A stretch of 64,000 bases of DNA from Alicyclobacillus fructus. Lineage in GTDB: Bacteria > Bacillota > Bacilli > Alicyclobacillales > Alicyclobacillaceae. Location of the stretch: contig NZ_JAFMTY010000006.1 of NCBI RefSeq assembly GCF_017329605.1, positions 62,001 through 126,000 of the forward strand. Reading direction: 5' to 3'. Made by a program: the position numbers and the translations under genes. Each line of letters begins with the position of its first letter. Position 1 is the stretch's first letter. Under the pieces are notes generated by a model. It was not told the origin of the DNA. It saw nothing but the letters and a program-made list of their open reading frames with translations, and ran no database searches. This document shows, piece by piece, positions 38,279 through 48,525 of the stretch.

Positions 38279-39609
38279 GCCGTTCCCTCCGTTCCCCCCG
38301 CGATGCGCATCAATTGCTCGACGGCGCCTTCGAAGGCAACCGTTTCACCTTTCCTTTGGCGGAGAAATTCGAGGATTTCCGGCATGTGCCCGATGGCTTC
38401 GTCCGCAGCCGGATCGGTGCCCTGCCGATACGCGCCGATCCGCAGCAGATCCTCGACCTCCGCGTACCTCGCCATCCATTCGCGTACGCGCTCGGCCGCG
38501 AGCCGATGAGCTTCGCCCGCGATGGAGGGAAATAACCGAGAGAGACTCTGCAATACGTCGATGGCTGGAAACTGACCTCGGTTGGCGAGAGAACGCGAGA
38601 GCACGATGTGCCCATCCAAGATGCCTCGCACCGCATCCGCAATGGGGTCATTGAAATCGTCCCCCTCGACGAGCACCGTGTAGACCGCCGTGATCGCGCC
38701 GCAGATCCCTGGTCCCGCCCGCTCGAGAAGCACTGGGAGCTTGGCGAACACACTGGGCGTATATCCTCGCGAGGACGGAGGCTCTCCCAGCGCGAGCCCC
38801 ACCTCACGCTCCGCCATCGCGAACCGCGTGAGGGAGTCCATCATGAGCGTCACATGCATCCCCTCATCGCGGAAATGCTCGGCGATGGCCGTAGCGACAA
38901 AGGCGGCCTTGCTCCGCACGTACGGCGGATCGTCGGATGTGGACACCACCACCACGCTGCGCCGCAGCCCTTCCTCGCCGAGATCGTCCTCCAGGAACTC
39001 CCGAACCTCCCGCCCACGCTCGCCGACGAGCGCGATGACGTGGACGTCCGCTCGCCCCCCGCGCGCCATCATGCTGAGAAGTGTGCTCTTCCCCACGCCG
39101 CTGCCGGCGAACAACCCCACCCGCTGCCCGCGCCCGATGGTGAGCAGGGCGTCGATGGCCTTCACGCCAGTCGCGTACGGGCTGTCGATCCGTCCGCGGC
39201 GCAACGGTGAAATCGCAGGCGCGTCCACCGGCCGCTTGACGAACGGCCCCTCCAATGGGCCCTTGTCATCGATGGGCTCTCCGAGCCCATTCAACACGCG
39301 CCCCACCAGACCAGGCCCACAGCGAACCTGAAACGTCTGATCCAGAAAGTGAACGGGCGATCCCGGCGACACATCCGGCAGGGGACCCAGCGGCACAACA
39401 TACAGGCGACCTTCGCGAAATCCAATCACTTCGCCCATTCCCTGGCGCCTGTCTCCCACGAGTTGACAGAGTTCCCCAAGCGACGCCGTGGGGCCCGAGA
39501 CCTCGAGCGTGGTCCCAATCACGCGTTGAATGCGACCCACGCGCCGGACGAGTCGCCTGCGCTCGACTTCCCGGACGACCAAGTTCCTCCAGTCGCGGTC
39601 ATTCGCCAT
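38275..39609 (-). CDS. fliI: Flagellum-specific ATPase FliI
   Basis: F1-beta-like ATPase that energises export, 444 residues. Walker A GLFAGSGVGKSTLLSMMARG, the ALVGERGREVREF motif, Walker B HVTLMMDSLTRFAMAEREV and the FliI-typical GEPPSSRGYTPSVFAKLPVL are present. GGAGG lies nine bases upstream of the ATG, which overlaps the fliH end by 11 bases. Confidence 0.97.
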   Translation of the reverse strand: MANDRDWRNLVVREVERRRLVRRVGRIQRVIGTTLEVSGPTASLGELCQLVGDRRQGMGEVIGFREGRLYVVPLGPLPDVSPGSPVHFLDQTFQVRCGPGLVGRVLNGLGEPIDDKGPLEGPFVKRPVDAPAISPLRRGRIDSPYATGVKAIDALLTIGRGQRVGLFAGSGVGKSTLLSMMARGGRADVHVIALVGERGREVREFLEDDLGEEGLRRSVVVVSTSDDPPYVRSKAAFVATAIAEHFRDEGMHVTLMMDSLTRFAMAEREVGLALGEPPSSRGYTPSVFAKLPVLLERAGPGICGAITAVYTVLVEGDDFNDPIADAVRGILDGHIVLSRSLANRGQFPAIDVLQSLSRLFPSIAGEAHRLAAERVREWMARYAEVEDLLRIGAYRQGTDPAADEAIGHMPEILEFLRQRKGETVAFEGAVEQLMRIAGGTEGTA

Positions 39610-40387
39610 GGGGAAAAGCCTCCGCCAGCTCCTTCAACACGCGCGACAGTTCCTCCACGCGGACTTCCATTCGCGCATCGATGACCACGCCATCCGACGC
39701 AACCACGCAGTCTCCGGGTTGCAGCGATACATCGGGCACCACCTGGATGGAGACCGTACCCCCGTGCCGCAACGCGATGGCCGGACAAGCATCGCGCACT
39801 GCTTCCGCGTCGGACGGATGCACCCGCACGTACACGGTGGACGCCGCGATCACCTGCCCCAGGAGTTCGTCGACCACTTTGGCCACGTCCGCGGGAGAAA
39901 AAGCAAGTTCGCGTCGCAGAAGGCGCCTGACAGCTGCCACAGCGACTTCCGCGATCCATGACCGCTGGTCCTGAATTCGGCGCATATGATCGCGGCGAAG
40001 CTCCTGCGCCAGCTCGTCCAACTGTGCCTGCCAATGCGCCTTGGCCTGCGCCAGTTCAAGCTCGGCCACGCGGCGTCCCTCGCGAATCCCCTCTTCCCGC
40101 CCAGCTTGTTCCGCAGCCTCGATGCGCCGCTCCGCTTCTTCCCGCGCTTCTTCGAGAAGGGCCGAAGCCCTTTCCGTCGCCTCCGCGATGATTCGCCGCG
40201 CCCTAAGCTCCGCATCCGCCAGGATGCTCGAAGCGACCTGCATCCACGGAGCTTGGTGCGATGTCGGGTCGGCAGTACCACTCGCGACTTCGACCTGAGC
40301 GTCCGTCAGCTCCGCGTCCGAAAACGGCGGAATGGGAATCGAGTCCGCGTAAGGCTCAATTCGGCCCCGCTTGACGACACTAGACAA
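39599..40387 (-). CDS. fliH: Flagellar assembly protein FliH
   Basis: Stator-like regulator of FliI, 262 residues: a helical, Glu/Ala-rich middle (RIIAEATERASALLEEAREE, QAGREEGIREGRRVAELELA) and the conserved C-terminal domain (VYVRVHPSDAEAVRDACPAI, VSLQPGDCVVASDGVVIDAR). The frame has no suitable ATG; I chose the TTG at 40387, downstream of GGAGGTGA, overlapping the fliG end by eight bases; a GTG at 40399 is an alternative. Confidence 0.9.
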   Translation of the reverse strand: MSSVVKRGRIEPYADSIPIPPFSDAELTDAQVEVASGTADPTSHQAPWMQVASSILADAELRARRIIAEATERASALLEEAREEAERRIEAAEQAGREEGIREGRRVAELELAQAKAHWQAQLDELAQELRRDHMRRIQDQRSWIAEVAVAAVRRLLRRELAFSPADVAKVVDELLGQVIAASTVYVRVHPSDAEAVRDACPAIALRHGGTVSIQVVPDVSLQPGDCVVASDGVVIDARMEVRVEELSRVLKELAEAFPHGE

Positions 40388-41390
40388 TGATGTCGTCACC
40401 TCCTCCGCGTGACACGACGATCTCGCCCAAATCTTCAAGATGCCGAATCACGGCGACGATGCGCTGCTGAGCATCCTCGACGTCGCGAAGGCGAACGGGC
40501 CCCATGTACTCCATGTCTTCTTTGAACTGCTCGGCCATGCGCTTGGACATGTTGTTGAAGATGACCTCCTTGACGTCCTCCCTGGCGACGCGAAGCGCAA
40601 GCTGCAAGTCGCGCGCGTCCACCTCGCGAATGACGCGCTGAATGGCCTTCGAATCGAGAAAGATGATGTCCTCGAACACGAACATCCTTTTCTTGATTTC
40701 ATCAACAAGTTCAGGATCCCGCGCCGCCAACGATTCAAGAATGGTCTTCTCCGTCGCGCGATCGACCCCATTCAGGATCTGCACAATCGCCTCGATACCA
40801 CCCGCCTGCTGGTTGTCGACACTCGCCATGGTGGAAAGCTTGCTTTCCAAAATCTCTTCCACTTCGGCCACCACATCGGGCGAGGTCCCCTTCATCGTGG
40901 CGATTCGCCGAGCCACTTCCGCCTGAAGGTCCGCCGGCAGGGCGGACAGGATGGCCGCCGCCTGACTGGGCTCCAGGTAAGCGAGCACGAGCGCAATGGT
41001 CTGCGGATGTTCATCCTGTAGGAAACTCAGGATTTGACTGGGGTCCGCCTTGCGCGCGAAATGGAACGGCCGAACCTGCAGTGACGACGTCAACCGCGCC
41101 AGCACCTCCTGAGCGCCCTGTGAACCGAGCGCTCGTTCCAGCACCTCGCGCGCATACTCGATACCGCCGGTCTGGATGTAGTCCCGGGCCATGGCCAGAT
41201 CGCGAAATTCTTCGAGAATGGCTTCGCGCTGTTCCATCCCCACCTTGTTGACGTTGGCGATCTCGAACGTGAGTTGCTCCACCTCTTCGGGCGAAAGGCG
41301 CTTCATGACCTGGGCGGCCACTTCCTGGCCAAGCGCGATCATGAGCACCGCCGCCTTCTGTCTCCCGGTCAACGACGATCGCCGCTGCAC
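40380..41390 (-). CDS. fliG: Flagellar motor switch protein FliG
   Basis: 336-residue rotor protein with three armadillo-like helical domains: N-terminal FliF-binding (LTGRQKAAVLMIALGQEVAA), middle with the EHPQ motif (LQDEHPQTIALVLAYLEPSQ) and C-terminal torque domain (FVFEDIIFLDSKAIQRVIRE) carrying the charged residues that meet the stator. GTG start after GAGGCGGTAGAG. Confidence 0.96.
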   Translation of the reverse strand: MQRRSSLTGRQKAAVLMIALGQEVAAQVMKRLSPEEVEQLTFEIANVNKVGMEQREAILEEFRDLAMARDYIQTGGIEYAREVLERALGSQGAQEVLARLTSSLQVRPFHFARKADPSQILSFLQDEHPQTIALVLAYLEPSQAAAILSALPADLQAEVARRIATMKGTSPDVVAEVEEILESKLSTMASVDNQQAGGIEAIVQILNGVDRATEKTILESLAARDPELVDEIKKRMFVFEDIIFLDSKAIQRVIREVDARDLQLALRVAREDVKEVIFNNMSKRMAEQFKEDMEYMGPVRLRDVEDAQQRIVAVIRHLEDLGEIVVSRGGGDDIIV

Positions 41391-41429
41391 CTCTACCGCC
41401 TCCTGTCTCGATGATGGATGGCGATCGCC

Positions 41430-42953
41430 TCATTCGGACAGCCACGTCCTCAGCAAGCTCGCGAAGTCGTCGGGTCGATGCTGCGCCAAATGCGTCAGTT
41501 GATTGCGAAGGACCTCTTCTTGCGTCAAAGGAAGCTCTTCAAGCGGCTGTTCGAAGGCTTCCCCAGCTGGAATCTCAATTACTTCTCCGGCAGGTCGCCG
41601 GCGCCGCCGCATGAAGAAATAACCCGCAACCACGACGCCTCCAAGAAGGAGTCCTCCCAGCGCGTACACCCACGTCCGCCCACCGGGCGCAGCGGGTACC
41701 GCCTGCAGCGAACTGGCAAACGGGACCGCGGAAACGCTAACGACATTCTTGCCCTGCGATGGCGTGGATCCCAGCACGCTCTGCACGAAATTGCGAATCT
41801 GCGCTTCGACGGCGGGGGTAATGCTCTTATCGTTGCTGTTTAACAGCACGCCCACCGAATAGCCCAACACCTGCATCGGATCGGCGGTCGTCTGCTGATT
41901 TTGATAGCTGTACGCGTAGTTGGTGATGGTGTTGGACGACGTGGAATTCGTCGCTCCACCGCCCGATGCCCCATAGGTGCTGTTCAGGTTCGGGTTGCTC
42001 CCGGCCTGGCCAGCCGCGCCCCCTGGCGAACCGCTCGACGTCTGCGACTTCTGGACCTCCTGGCTGGTGATGAATCCCGTGCTAGATCCAGGAGCGTTGA
42101 TCAGGGTGTGCGTCGTCGTCTGGGTCTGATTGAACGTGACGTTGGCATGCACCACCACGACGGCGTTCTGCGCGCCCACGATTTGCTGCAAGCCCGAAAT
42201 GAGCGTCTGTTGCAAATCGTTCTCGAGCTTTTCTCGCATCGCGAGCTCTGAAGACGCGACACCCGCACCTGACGAAGAGCCAGACGACGTGATGTCGCTC
42301 GAAAGCACGTTGCCGTACTGGTCCACGACGGTGACATTCCCCACGGTGAGCCCCGGTACGGAGTGGGCGACCAACTGTTGGATACCGTACACCTGTGCAG
42401 AAGACAGTTGCACGCCCGGACCAAGGTCCACAAACACCGACGCCTTGGCATCCGTGGTGGGCTGCGTCACAAACAGCTGCTGCTGCGGCATCACGATATG
42501 CACCTGAGCGGACTCGACGCCGTTGATGTCGCTGATGGTCGTCGACAGGCTCTGCTGGAGCGCGTTCAGCACCTGCAGATTGAACTGGTCCTGGGTTTCC
42601 CCGAGCGATGTCGTGATTCCGGAATAGGCGTCGTAACCGCTCTGGGGCAAGCCCGCCATCGCCAGCTGAATTCGCGCCTCATCCGCATCACGCGCAGGCA
42701 CCAGAACGGCCGTGCCCTGAATCTCGTTTGGGATTTTTAGCGTATCCAGTTCCTGCTGAACCTGGCCAAGAGACTTATCATCCAGGCCCTCCATGATGGT
42801 CACGTAATGTGGCCGACTCGCCGTAAATACCACCACCAGAAGGGCCGCCAAAAGCGCAGCCGCCGCGATCATCACGTTGCGGCGCGATCGCGCTGGAAGC
42901 CCCGCCCATTTCGTCCGAGCCTGGTTCCAGAAGTTTCGCAGGGCTTCGTTCAA
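41430..42953 (-). CDS. fliF: MS-ring protein FliF
   Basis: 507-residue basal-body ring protein. N-terminal membrane segment (VMIAAAALLAALLVVVFTAS), two ring-building motifs with IPNEIQGTAVLVPARDADEA, a Gly/Ser/Asn-rich extracytoplasmic loop, a second membrane segment (WVYALGGLLLGGVVVAGYFF) and the C-terminal FliG-binding tail ending RPDDFASLLRTWLSE. The start is TTG at 42953 after GGGTGAG. Confidence 0.96.
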   Translation of the reverse strand: MNEALRNFWNQARTKWAGLPARSRRNVMIAAAALLAALLVVVFTASRPHYVTIMEGLDDKSLGQVQQELDTLKIPNEIQGTAVLVPARDADEARIQLAMAGLPQSGYDAYSGITTSLGETQDQFNLQVLNALQQSLSTTISDINGVESAQVHIVMPQQQLFVTQPTTDAKASVFVDLGPGVQLSSAQVYGIQQLVAHSVPGLTVGNVTVVDQYGNVLSSDITSSGSSSGAGVASSELAMREKLENDLQQTLISGLQQIVGAQNAVVVVHANVTFNQTQTTTHTLINAPGSSTGFITSQEVQKSQTSSGSPGGAAGQAGSNPNLNSTYGASGGGATNSTSSNTITNYAYSYQNQQTTADPMQVLGYSVGVLLNSNDKSITPAVEAQIRNFVQSVLGSTPSQGKNVVSVSAVPFASSLQAVPAAPGGRTWVYALGGLLLGGVVVAGYFFMRRRRRPAGEVIEIPAGEAFEQPLEELPLTQEEVLRNQLTHLAQHRPDDFASLLRTWLSE

Positions 42954-42983
42954 CGCATCTCACCCTATCCCCCTCGTGATGAG

Positions 42984-43280
42984 TTAAATCTGCATGTTCA
43001 TCAAGGTCGTGTACGCCTGCTGAACCCGCGTCGCCACCTGGGACAGCATGTTCACCGCGAGCGAAGCCTGCGTCTCCGCGATCATCAAGTCCGCAGTGGA
43101 CACCTCTCCTCCGCTCGCGTACTCCACGGCCAAGTCATCGGCGCGTGATGCCAGCTGATTGACCTCATCCAAGGCCTTTCCGAGATAGTCCGAAAAGCTC
43201 ATCGCGCCACTTGACCCCCCCGTCGCGGAAGTCAATCCGGACTGGGTGTTCCACGCGGCCGCTGCTACAGGGACAATCAT
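42984..43280 (-). CDS. fliE: Hook-basal body protein FliE
   Basis: 98-residue rod-to-MS-ring linker, all helical in its C-terminal half (YLGKALDEVNQLASRADDLA, DLMIAETQASLAVNMLSQVA, TRVQQAYTTLMNMQI). GAGGAGGATGGCGG precedes the ATG. It lies between flgC and fliF. Confidence 0.95.
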   Translation of the reverse strand: MIVPVAAAAWNTQSGLTSATGGSSGAMSFSDYLGKALDEVNQLASRADDLAVEYASGGEVSTADLMIAETQASLAVNMLSQVATRVQQAYTTLMNMQI

Positions 43281-43292
43281 CCGCCATCCTCC

Positions 43293-43727
43293 TCACTTGC
43301 CGATGCCGAGCGCGGTCAACGCCATTTGCTTGGCGGCGTCGAACGCCGTGGCGTTGGCCTGATACGCGCGCGTCGCCTGAATCAAGTCGATCATCTGCGT
43401 CGTCAGATTGACGTTCGAACTCTCTACATAGCCGTTGACGGCATCGGGACTCGACGGATCGTAAATGAGTTGAAACGGGCTCGTATCCTGAGTGATGCCG
43501 GTCACTTCCACGCCGCCGCCGATCCCCTGGACCACCTGTCCAAAGGCAGTCTGAAAGGAGACCTGGCCTGATACCGGCGCGAAGTTGACGATCTCGGCCC
43601 TGTAGGGTCCCCCCTGCGGAGTTCGCGTGGTGTTGACGTTGGCAATGTTGTTGGCGATGACATTGAGCCACAGTTGGTTCGCCGCGAGCCCGCTCGCCGA
43701 GATATTCATGCTCGTGTTGTCAAACAT
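43293..43727 (-). CDS. flgC: Proximal rod protein FlgC
   Basis: 144 residues with the rod-family N-terminal motif MNISASGLAANQLWLNVIAN and NIANVNTTRTPQGGPYR, and the C-terminal helix NVNLTTQMIDLIQATRAYQA ending in TALGIGK. GGGGAG precedes the ATG. Follows flgB by five bases. Confidence 0.96.
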   Translation of the reverse strand: MFDNTSMNISASGLAANQLWLNVIANNIANVNTTRTPQGGPYRAEIVNFAPVSGQVSFQTAFGQVVQGIGGGVEVTGITQDTSPFQLIYDPSSPDAVNGYVESSNVNLTTQMIDLIQATRAYQANATAFDAAKQMALTALGIGK

Positions 43728-43732
43728 GGAAC

Positions 43733-44137
43733 TCAGCTCCCCATGATGGCCGTCCGCAGGCGATTCAGCCGATCCGAAAGATCCTGCACCAGCGTGTCGT
43801 AGCGCACCTGGTTTTCAGCCATCAGCACCATTTCCTCTGTGACGTCCACGTTGTTTCCGTTGCTGTTCACGGTTGTGGACGTATCGGTATACACGACAGG
43901 CGTGACATCTGGCAATGCGCTCGTGTCGAGGCTCGGCTGTCCCGCATCGCTAGGAATCCGATCCTGGCCAAATCCAGTTCCTGTGCCGTTCGCGAGAGCG
44001 CTCTGAAGCAGGGTCTCGAACGCCACATCCTGGCGCTTGTACCCGGGTGTCCCCGCATTCGCGATGTTGTTTGCATACACCGCCTGGCGGAGCGTCGATG
44101 CGTCGAGAGCACTCTGCATCAGTTCAAACACCGTCAT
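43733..44137 (-). CDS. flgB: Proximal rod protein FlgB
   Basis: 134 residues with the rod motif VYANNIANAGTPGYKRQDVA and a C-terminal helix VTEEMVLMAENQVRYDTLVQ. It is the first gene of the 25 kb fla/che operon. GGAGGAG lies 11 bases before the ATG. I could not find a convincing sigma-A or sigma-D promoter in the 150 bases upstream; codY, which precedes flgB in B. subtilis, is absent. Confidence 0.96.
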   Translation of the reverse strand: MTVFELMQSALDASTLRQAVYANNIANAGTPGYKRQDVAFETLLQSALANGTGTGFGQDRIPSDAGQPSLDTSALPDVTPVVYTDTSTTVNSNGNNVDVTEEMVLMAENQVRYDTLVQDLSDRLNRLRTAIMGS

Positions 44138-44285
44138 GGCCCTTTGCTCTCCTCCGACAAAATTCGACGAACTTCAGATCGAAACTACAAATTCGTCGCA
44201 ATGAGTCGGAATCCTGCTCGCCGCAGTTAAGTCTTTCTTATGGATCTCGTGACGAGGTTCGGTTGACTCCACACATCCATCAAAA

Positions 44286-44322
44286 ACAAAAAAAGGATGG
44301 CACCAGCGGAGCTGGCCCATCC
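44286..44322 (-). terminator. Intrinsic terminator of the topA-hslU operon
   Basis: On the minus strand GGATGG(G)CCAGC and GCTGG(TG)CCATCC form a strong stem with a small internal asymmetry and a 3-base loop, followed by TTTTTTT (44288-44294). It lies 16 bases after hslU and isolates it from flgB. Confidence 0.85.
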
Positions 44323-44338
44323 AAAAGGCGATTTCGCC

Positions 44339-45733
44339 TCAAAGGATGAATTGACTCAGGTCTCGATTTTGCACAATGTCGCCGAGCTTCTCATCCACGT
44401 ATTCCTTGGTGATTTTGATTTCGCCGAGGCGAATTTCGGGGGCCTCGAACGAGAGATCCTCCAGCACTTTCTCCACCAAGGTGTGCAAACGCCGAGCGCC
44501 GATGTTCTCGGTTTCCTCATTGACCTTCTGCGCCATTTCAGCAATTCGCTCGATGGCCTCGTCCGTGAATTGCACGCGAATCCCCTCGGTTTCCAGCAAG
44601 GCCGTGTACTGCTTGATGAGCGAGTTCTCGGGTTCCCGCAGGATGCGGACGAAGTCCTCCTTGGTCAACGGTTCCAGTTCCACCCGGATCGGAAAGCGAC
44701 CCTGCAACTCAGGAATCAGATCCGAAGGTTTCGCGACGTGAAAGGCTCCCGCACCGATGAACAGCATGTAGTCGGTCTTGACCGCTCCGTACTTCGTGGA
44801 GACGGTCGATCCCTCGACAATCGGGAGAATATCTCTCTGAACCCCTTCCCGCGACACATCCGGTCCGTGTGTCTCGCGCCCAGCGATTTTATCCATCTCA
44901 TCGATGAAGATGATGCCGTGATTCTCCGCGCGGTAAATGGCCTCGGCCGTCACCGCGTCCATGTCGATGAGTTTCTGGGCCTCCTCCTGCGTGAGCACCT
45001 TCCTGGCCTCTCGCACGGTCATTTTCCGCTTTTTCGTGGACTTCGGAAGCAGGTTGCCGAGCATCTCCTGGAGGTTGCCGAGCCCCTCCGCCCCCATGCC
45101 AGGGATGAATCCCAGCGCCATGGGTCCCGCCTGCTCTTCCACATCGATTTCTACGTAGTGGTCCTCGAGCGCTCCCATGAGCAGCTTCTGCTTTACGCGG
45201 CGGCGCTCTTCTCTCACTTGGTCCGAGGACGGCTCCTGAGGCCTATCTGCCGCGAACCCCCCGCTGAACAGCATCTCCAGCGGATTCCTCGCGCGCGATC
45301 TCGCCCCCGGATCCGGCACCAGCGCCTCGACGATGCGGTCGTTCGCCCGCGCTTCCGCCTCACCCTTCACGCGTTCGGCATGTTCGGCTTTCACCATCCG
45401 AACCGCGGTCTCGACGAGATCTCGGACCATGGACTCCACGTCGCGCCCAACGTAGCCCACTTCCGTGAACTTCGTGGCCTCCACCTTGATGAACGGAGCG
45501 CCAACCAGTTTGCTCAGCCTCCGAGCGATCTCCGTCTTTCCCACGCCCGTGGGGCCGATCATCAGAATATTTTTCGGTGTCACCTCGGCCTGCATGTCGG
45601 GTGACAATTTCGAGCGGCGATACCGGTTCCGAAGCGCGATGGCCACCGCCCGCTTCGCCTTCTTCTGACCGACGATGTATCGGTCGAGATATTCGACAAT
45701 CTCCCTTGGCGTCAACTCTCGCTCATTGGGCAT
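44339..45733 (-). CDS. hslU: ATP-dependent protease ATPase subunit HslU (ClpY)
   Basis: AAA+ unfoldase partner of HslV, 464 residues. It opens [20 protein letters not shown]; Walker A is [16 protein letters not shown], the intermediate I domain follows, and Walker B is [14 protein letters not shown]. The C-terminal ROEFIL-like tail that docks into HslV is LSQFIL. I chose the ATG at 45733 after GGGGGATGG; a 97-codon upstream extension is a shadow of hslV. Confidence 0.97.
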   Translation of the reverse strand: MPNERELTPREIVEYLDRYIVGQKKAKRAVAIALRNRYRRSKLSPDMQAEVTPKNILMIGPTGVGKTEIARRLSKLVGAPFIKVEATKFTEVGYVGRDVESMVRDLVETAVRMVKAEHAERVKGEAEARANDRIVEALVPDPGARSRARNPLEMLFSGGFAADRPQEPSSDQVREERRRVKQKLLMGALEDHYVEIDVEEQAGPMALGFIPGMGAEGLGNLQEMLGNLLPKSTKKRKMTVREARKVLTQEEAQKLIDMDAVTAEAIYRAENHGIIFIDEMDKIAGRETHGPDVSREGVQRDILPIVEGSTVSTKYGAVKTDYMLFIGAGAFHVAKPSDLIPELQGRFPIRVELEPLTKEDFVRILREPENSLIKQYTALLETEGIRVQFTDEAIERIAEMAQKVNEETENIGARRLHTLVEKVLEDLSFEAPEIRLGEIKITKEYVDEKLGDIVQNRDLSQFIL

Positions 45734-45744
45734 GAGCCATCCCC

Positions 45745-46290
45745 CTATACCCCAACGGTCTCCAGCACGATCTGGTCGTTCGTGTACACACAAATTTCCG
45801 AGGCAATGACAAGCGCCTGCCGCGCGATCTCGGCAGGTTCCAGTTGCGTGTTCCGCGCCAGCGCACGGCCCGCCGCAAGCGCATAGCCCCCACCCGAGCC
45901 AATGGCGCAGATGCCATCGTCCGGTTGAATGACTTCGCCGCCGCCCGACACGATCAGCAGATCCCGCGCATCCATGACGATCAGCATCGCTTCCAGTTTC
46001 TGAAGAATCTTGTCGGATCGCCACTCCTTCGCGAGTTCGACCGCCGCGCGCGGAAGATTGCCTTGAAATTCATCCAATTTCTTCTCAAATTTCTCGAACA
46101 AGGTGAACGCATCGGCGACCGATCCCGCAAACCCCGCCACCACGCGATCGTGATACAACCTTCGCACCTTGCGCGCACCGTGCTTCATCACCATGCTGTT
46201 GCCAAATGTGACCTGGCCGTCGCCAGCCATGGCTCCGCGCCCGTCTCTCAGCATGGCGAAAATCGTCGTGCCGTGCATCTCATATCCCAT
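45745..46290 (-). CDS. hslV: ATP-dependent protease subunit HslV (ClpQ)
   Basis: Proteasome-like N-terminal threonine or serine protease, 181 residues. The family core [20 protein letters not shown] and [19 protein letters not shown] are clear, ending [16 protein letters not shown]. The predicted product starts MGYEMHG before the Thr-Thr, so a short propeptide must be removed if Thr is the nucleophile; B. subtilis ClpQ likewise has extra N-terminal residues and uses Ser. The start at 46290 overlaps xerC; ATG at 46278 is an alternative. Confidence 0.95.
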   Translation of the reverse strand: MGYEMHGTTIFAMLRDGRGAMAGDGQVTFGNSMVMKHGARKVRRLYHDRVVAGFAGSVADAFTLFEKFEKKLDEFQGNLPRAAVELAKEWRSDKILQKLEAMLIVMDARDLLIVSGGGEVIQPDDGICAIGSGGGYALAAGRALARNTQLEPAEIARQALVIASEICVYTNDQIVLETVGV

Positions 46291-47203
46291 CTTCGTTCGA
46301 CTCCCGTTCCTTTGTCGCTCGCCGCGCACGCGGGTGTGCCGCGTAGTACGCACGCGCCAACTGTTCGCGGCTGGTGTGCGTATAAATCTGCGTGCTCGAC
46401 AGACTCGCGTGCCCCAGCAGTTCCTGAACGCTGCGCAAATCCGCTCCGCCGTTCAACATGTGGGTCGCAAACGAATGCCGAAGGCCGTGCACGTGAATAG
46501 CTCTGAGTCCCGGGACCTCTTCGATTCGCCGCTCCAGCACTCGCCGCACGCTGCGATCCGTCAAACGGCCGCCGCGGCGATTGATGAAGACGGCGGACTC
46601 CTTGGCCAGTCGATCGCGAAGCGGAAGGTAACGCCGAAGCGCGTCGACCGCGCGGCGCCCGACGATCACGTACCGCTCACGTCCGCCTTTGCCGAGCACG
46701 CGGGCGAACCCGGATGTCAAGTCGAGATCGCCCACATCCAGGTTCACGCATTCGCTCACGCGCACACCTGTCGCATACAGGAATTCTAACAGCGCTCGAT
46801 CTCGCAAGGCCAAAAAATCGGACCCGGCAATGTGATCGATAAGCGCCGCCGCCTCTTCCTCGTGCAGAAACCTTGGGAGACGCCGATCCCGCTTCGGAAG
46901 CCGGACATTCTCAGCGATGCCTCCCTGAATCCATCCTCGTTCCGAGCAGAACCGAAGAAAACTCCTGAGGCACGAAAGCCTCCTTGCGACGCTGGCTTTC
47001 GCCGCCCCGCGCGCCAACATCTCACTCGCGTGCGCGCGCACGTCGCGAACGGAGAGCGCCTCCAGTTGGTGAACGCCGTGATCGCCCAGCCACTTCGCGA
47101 AGGCGGCGAGGTCCTGCCGATAGCTGCGCACTGTGCGAGGGCTCATCCGCAGTTTTGCGTCATCCAGAAACGCCTGCACTGCATCCGCGACGGAAAGGGT
47201 CAC
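46280..47203 (-). CDS. xerC: Tyrosine recombinase XerC (CodV)
   Basis: Resolves chromosome dimers at dif with a partner XerD. 307 residues: N-terminal SAM-like core-binding domain ([20 protein letters not shown]) and catalytic domain with Arg in [16 protein letters not shown], Lys in [13 protein letters not shown], HxxR in [17 protein letters not shown], a His in [15 protein letters not shown] and the Tyr nucleophile in that last motif. Lying after trmFO, this is the B. subtilis codV position. Confidence 0.95.
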   Translation of the reverse strand: MTLSVADAVQAFLDDAKLRMSPRTVRSYRQDLAAFAKWLGDHGVHQLEALSVRDVRAHASEMLARGAAKASVARRLSCLRSFLRFCSERGWIQGGIAENVRLPKRDRRLPRFLHEEEAAALIDHIAGSDFLALRDRALLEFLYATGVRVSECVNLDVGDLDLTSGFARVLGKGGRERYVIVGRRAVDALRRYLPLRDRLAKESAVFINRRGGRLTDRSVRRVLERRIEEVPGLRAIHVHGLRHSFATHMLNGGADLRSVQELLGHASLSSTQIYTHTSREQLARAYYAAHPRARRATKERESNEDGI

Positions 47204-48513
47204 ACTCGCTCCAACTCCCGCATGAACATCTGGAGGTCTTCCAACGCCCGCGCCGCATACCGCTCGTAACGCGCCTTCTTGTCTTTGACCGGAGGTTCGA
47301 GCGGAGGAAAAATGCCAAATGTGGCATTCATGGGCTGAAATCCATTCGGTGAGGCGTGCGTGATGTAGTGCGCCAGGCTGCCCATCGACGTTGTCGGAGG
47401 AAAGACGAGCGCGTCCTGACCGGCAGCCACTCGAGCTGCGTTGATGCCCGCAATGAGTCCCGAGGCGGCGGATTCCACGTACCCTTCCACGCCCGTCATC
47501 TGTCCCGCGAAAAACAGCGTGGGCCGCACCTTGGCCTGATACGTGGGCAGAAGCGCCGCGGGGCTGTTGATATACGTATTCCGATGCATGACGCCGTATC
47601 GCACAAATTCGGCCTGCTCAAGCCCCGGAATCATGCGGAACACCCGCTTCTGCTCGCCCCATTTCAGGTGGGTTTGAAAGCCCACCATGTTGTAGAGCGT
47701 GGCGGCCGCGTTGTCCTGTCGAAGTTGAACCACCGCAAACGGACGCTTTCCGGTCCTTGGATCGCGAAGCCCCACGGGCTTCATCGGACCAAACAGCAGC
47801 GTCTGCTTGCCTCGCTTGGCGAGCGCCTCGATGGGCATGCACCCTTCGAAATACCGTTCCTCTTCGAAGTCTTTCAGTTCCGCGCATTCGGCGTGAATCA
47901 GCGCGTCGTAAAACGCCTCGAACTCTGCCTCGGTCATGGGACAGTTGAGATAGGCGTCGTCTCCCTGGTCGTATCTTGACTGGAAAAACACCTTGGACAT
48001 GTCGATGGACTCCTTGGTGACAATGGGAGCGGCAGCGTCGTAGAAGTACAGATCTCCATGCCCCACCAGACGTCGAATATCTTCCGAGAGCGACGCCGAT
48101 GTGAGGGGGCCAGTTGCGATCACGACCACGCCCTCCTCAGGAATTCGGCTGACTTCCTCGCGCACCACCGTGATATTCGGATGCCCGGCGACCAGTTCCG
48201 TGACGCGTTGCGAGAACCCGTCGCGATCGACGGCAAGCGCGTTCCCCGCAGGGACCGCGTGCGCGTCCGCAGCGCGCATAATCACGGAATTGAGCCTGCG
48301 CATCTCCTCCTTGAGAAGGCCGACCGCGTTCGTGATGCTGTTCGAGCGCAACGAATTGGTGCAGACCAGTTCGGCAAATCGATCTGTATGGTGGGCCGGC
48401 GTCATCTGAATCGGACGCATCTCGTACAGCTTCACCTTCGCTCCTCGATTTGCCGCCTGCCACGCGGCCTCCGAGCCTGCAAGTCCGGCGCCAATCACCG
48501 TCACCTCTGCCAT
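47200..48513 (-). CDS. trmFO: Methylenetetrahydrofolate-tRNA-(uracil-5-)-methyltransferase TrmFO
   Basis: Folate- and FAD-dependent enzyme making m5U54 in tRNA. 437 residues with the FAD-binding N-terminus [20 protein letters not shown], then [20 protein letters not shown] with the conserved Cys, and [21 protein letters not shown] chose the ATG at 48513, five bases after GGAGGTG. It follows topA by about 12 bases and overlaps xerC. Confidence 0.96.
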   Translation of the reverse strand: MAEVTVIGAGLAGSEAAWQAANRGAKVKLYEMRPIQMTPAHHTDRFAELVCTNSLRSNSITNAVGLLKEEMRRLNSVIMRAADAHAVPAGNALAVDRDGFSQRVTELVAGHPNITVVREEVSRIPEEGVVVIATGPLTSASLSEDIRRLVGHGDLYFYDAAAPIVTKESIDMSKVFFQSRYDQGDDAYLNCPMTEAEFEAFYDALIHAECAELKDFEEERYFEGCMPIEALAKRGKQTLLFGPMKPVGLRDPRTGKRPFAVVQLRQDNAAATLYNMVGFQTHLKWGEQKRVFRMIPGLEQAEFVRYGVMHRNTYINSPAALLPTYQAKVRPTLFFAGQMTGVEGYVESAASGLIAGINAARVAAGQDALVFPPTTSMGSLAHYITHASPNGFQPMNATFGIFPPLEPPVKDKKARYERYAARALEDLQMFMRELERV

Positions 48514-48525
48514 CACACCACCTCC

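Noticed and set aside
44339-46024. 97-residue N-terminal extension of HslU
   Set aside because: It is the hslV sequence in another frame; the ATG at 45733 has a good ribosome-binding site.
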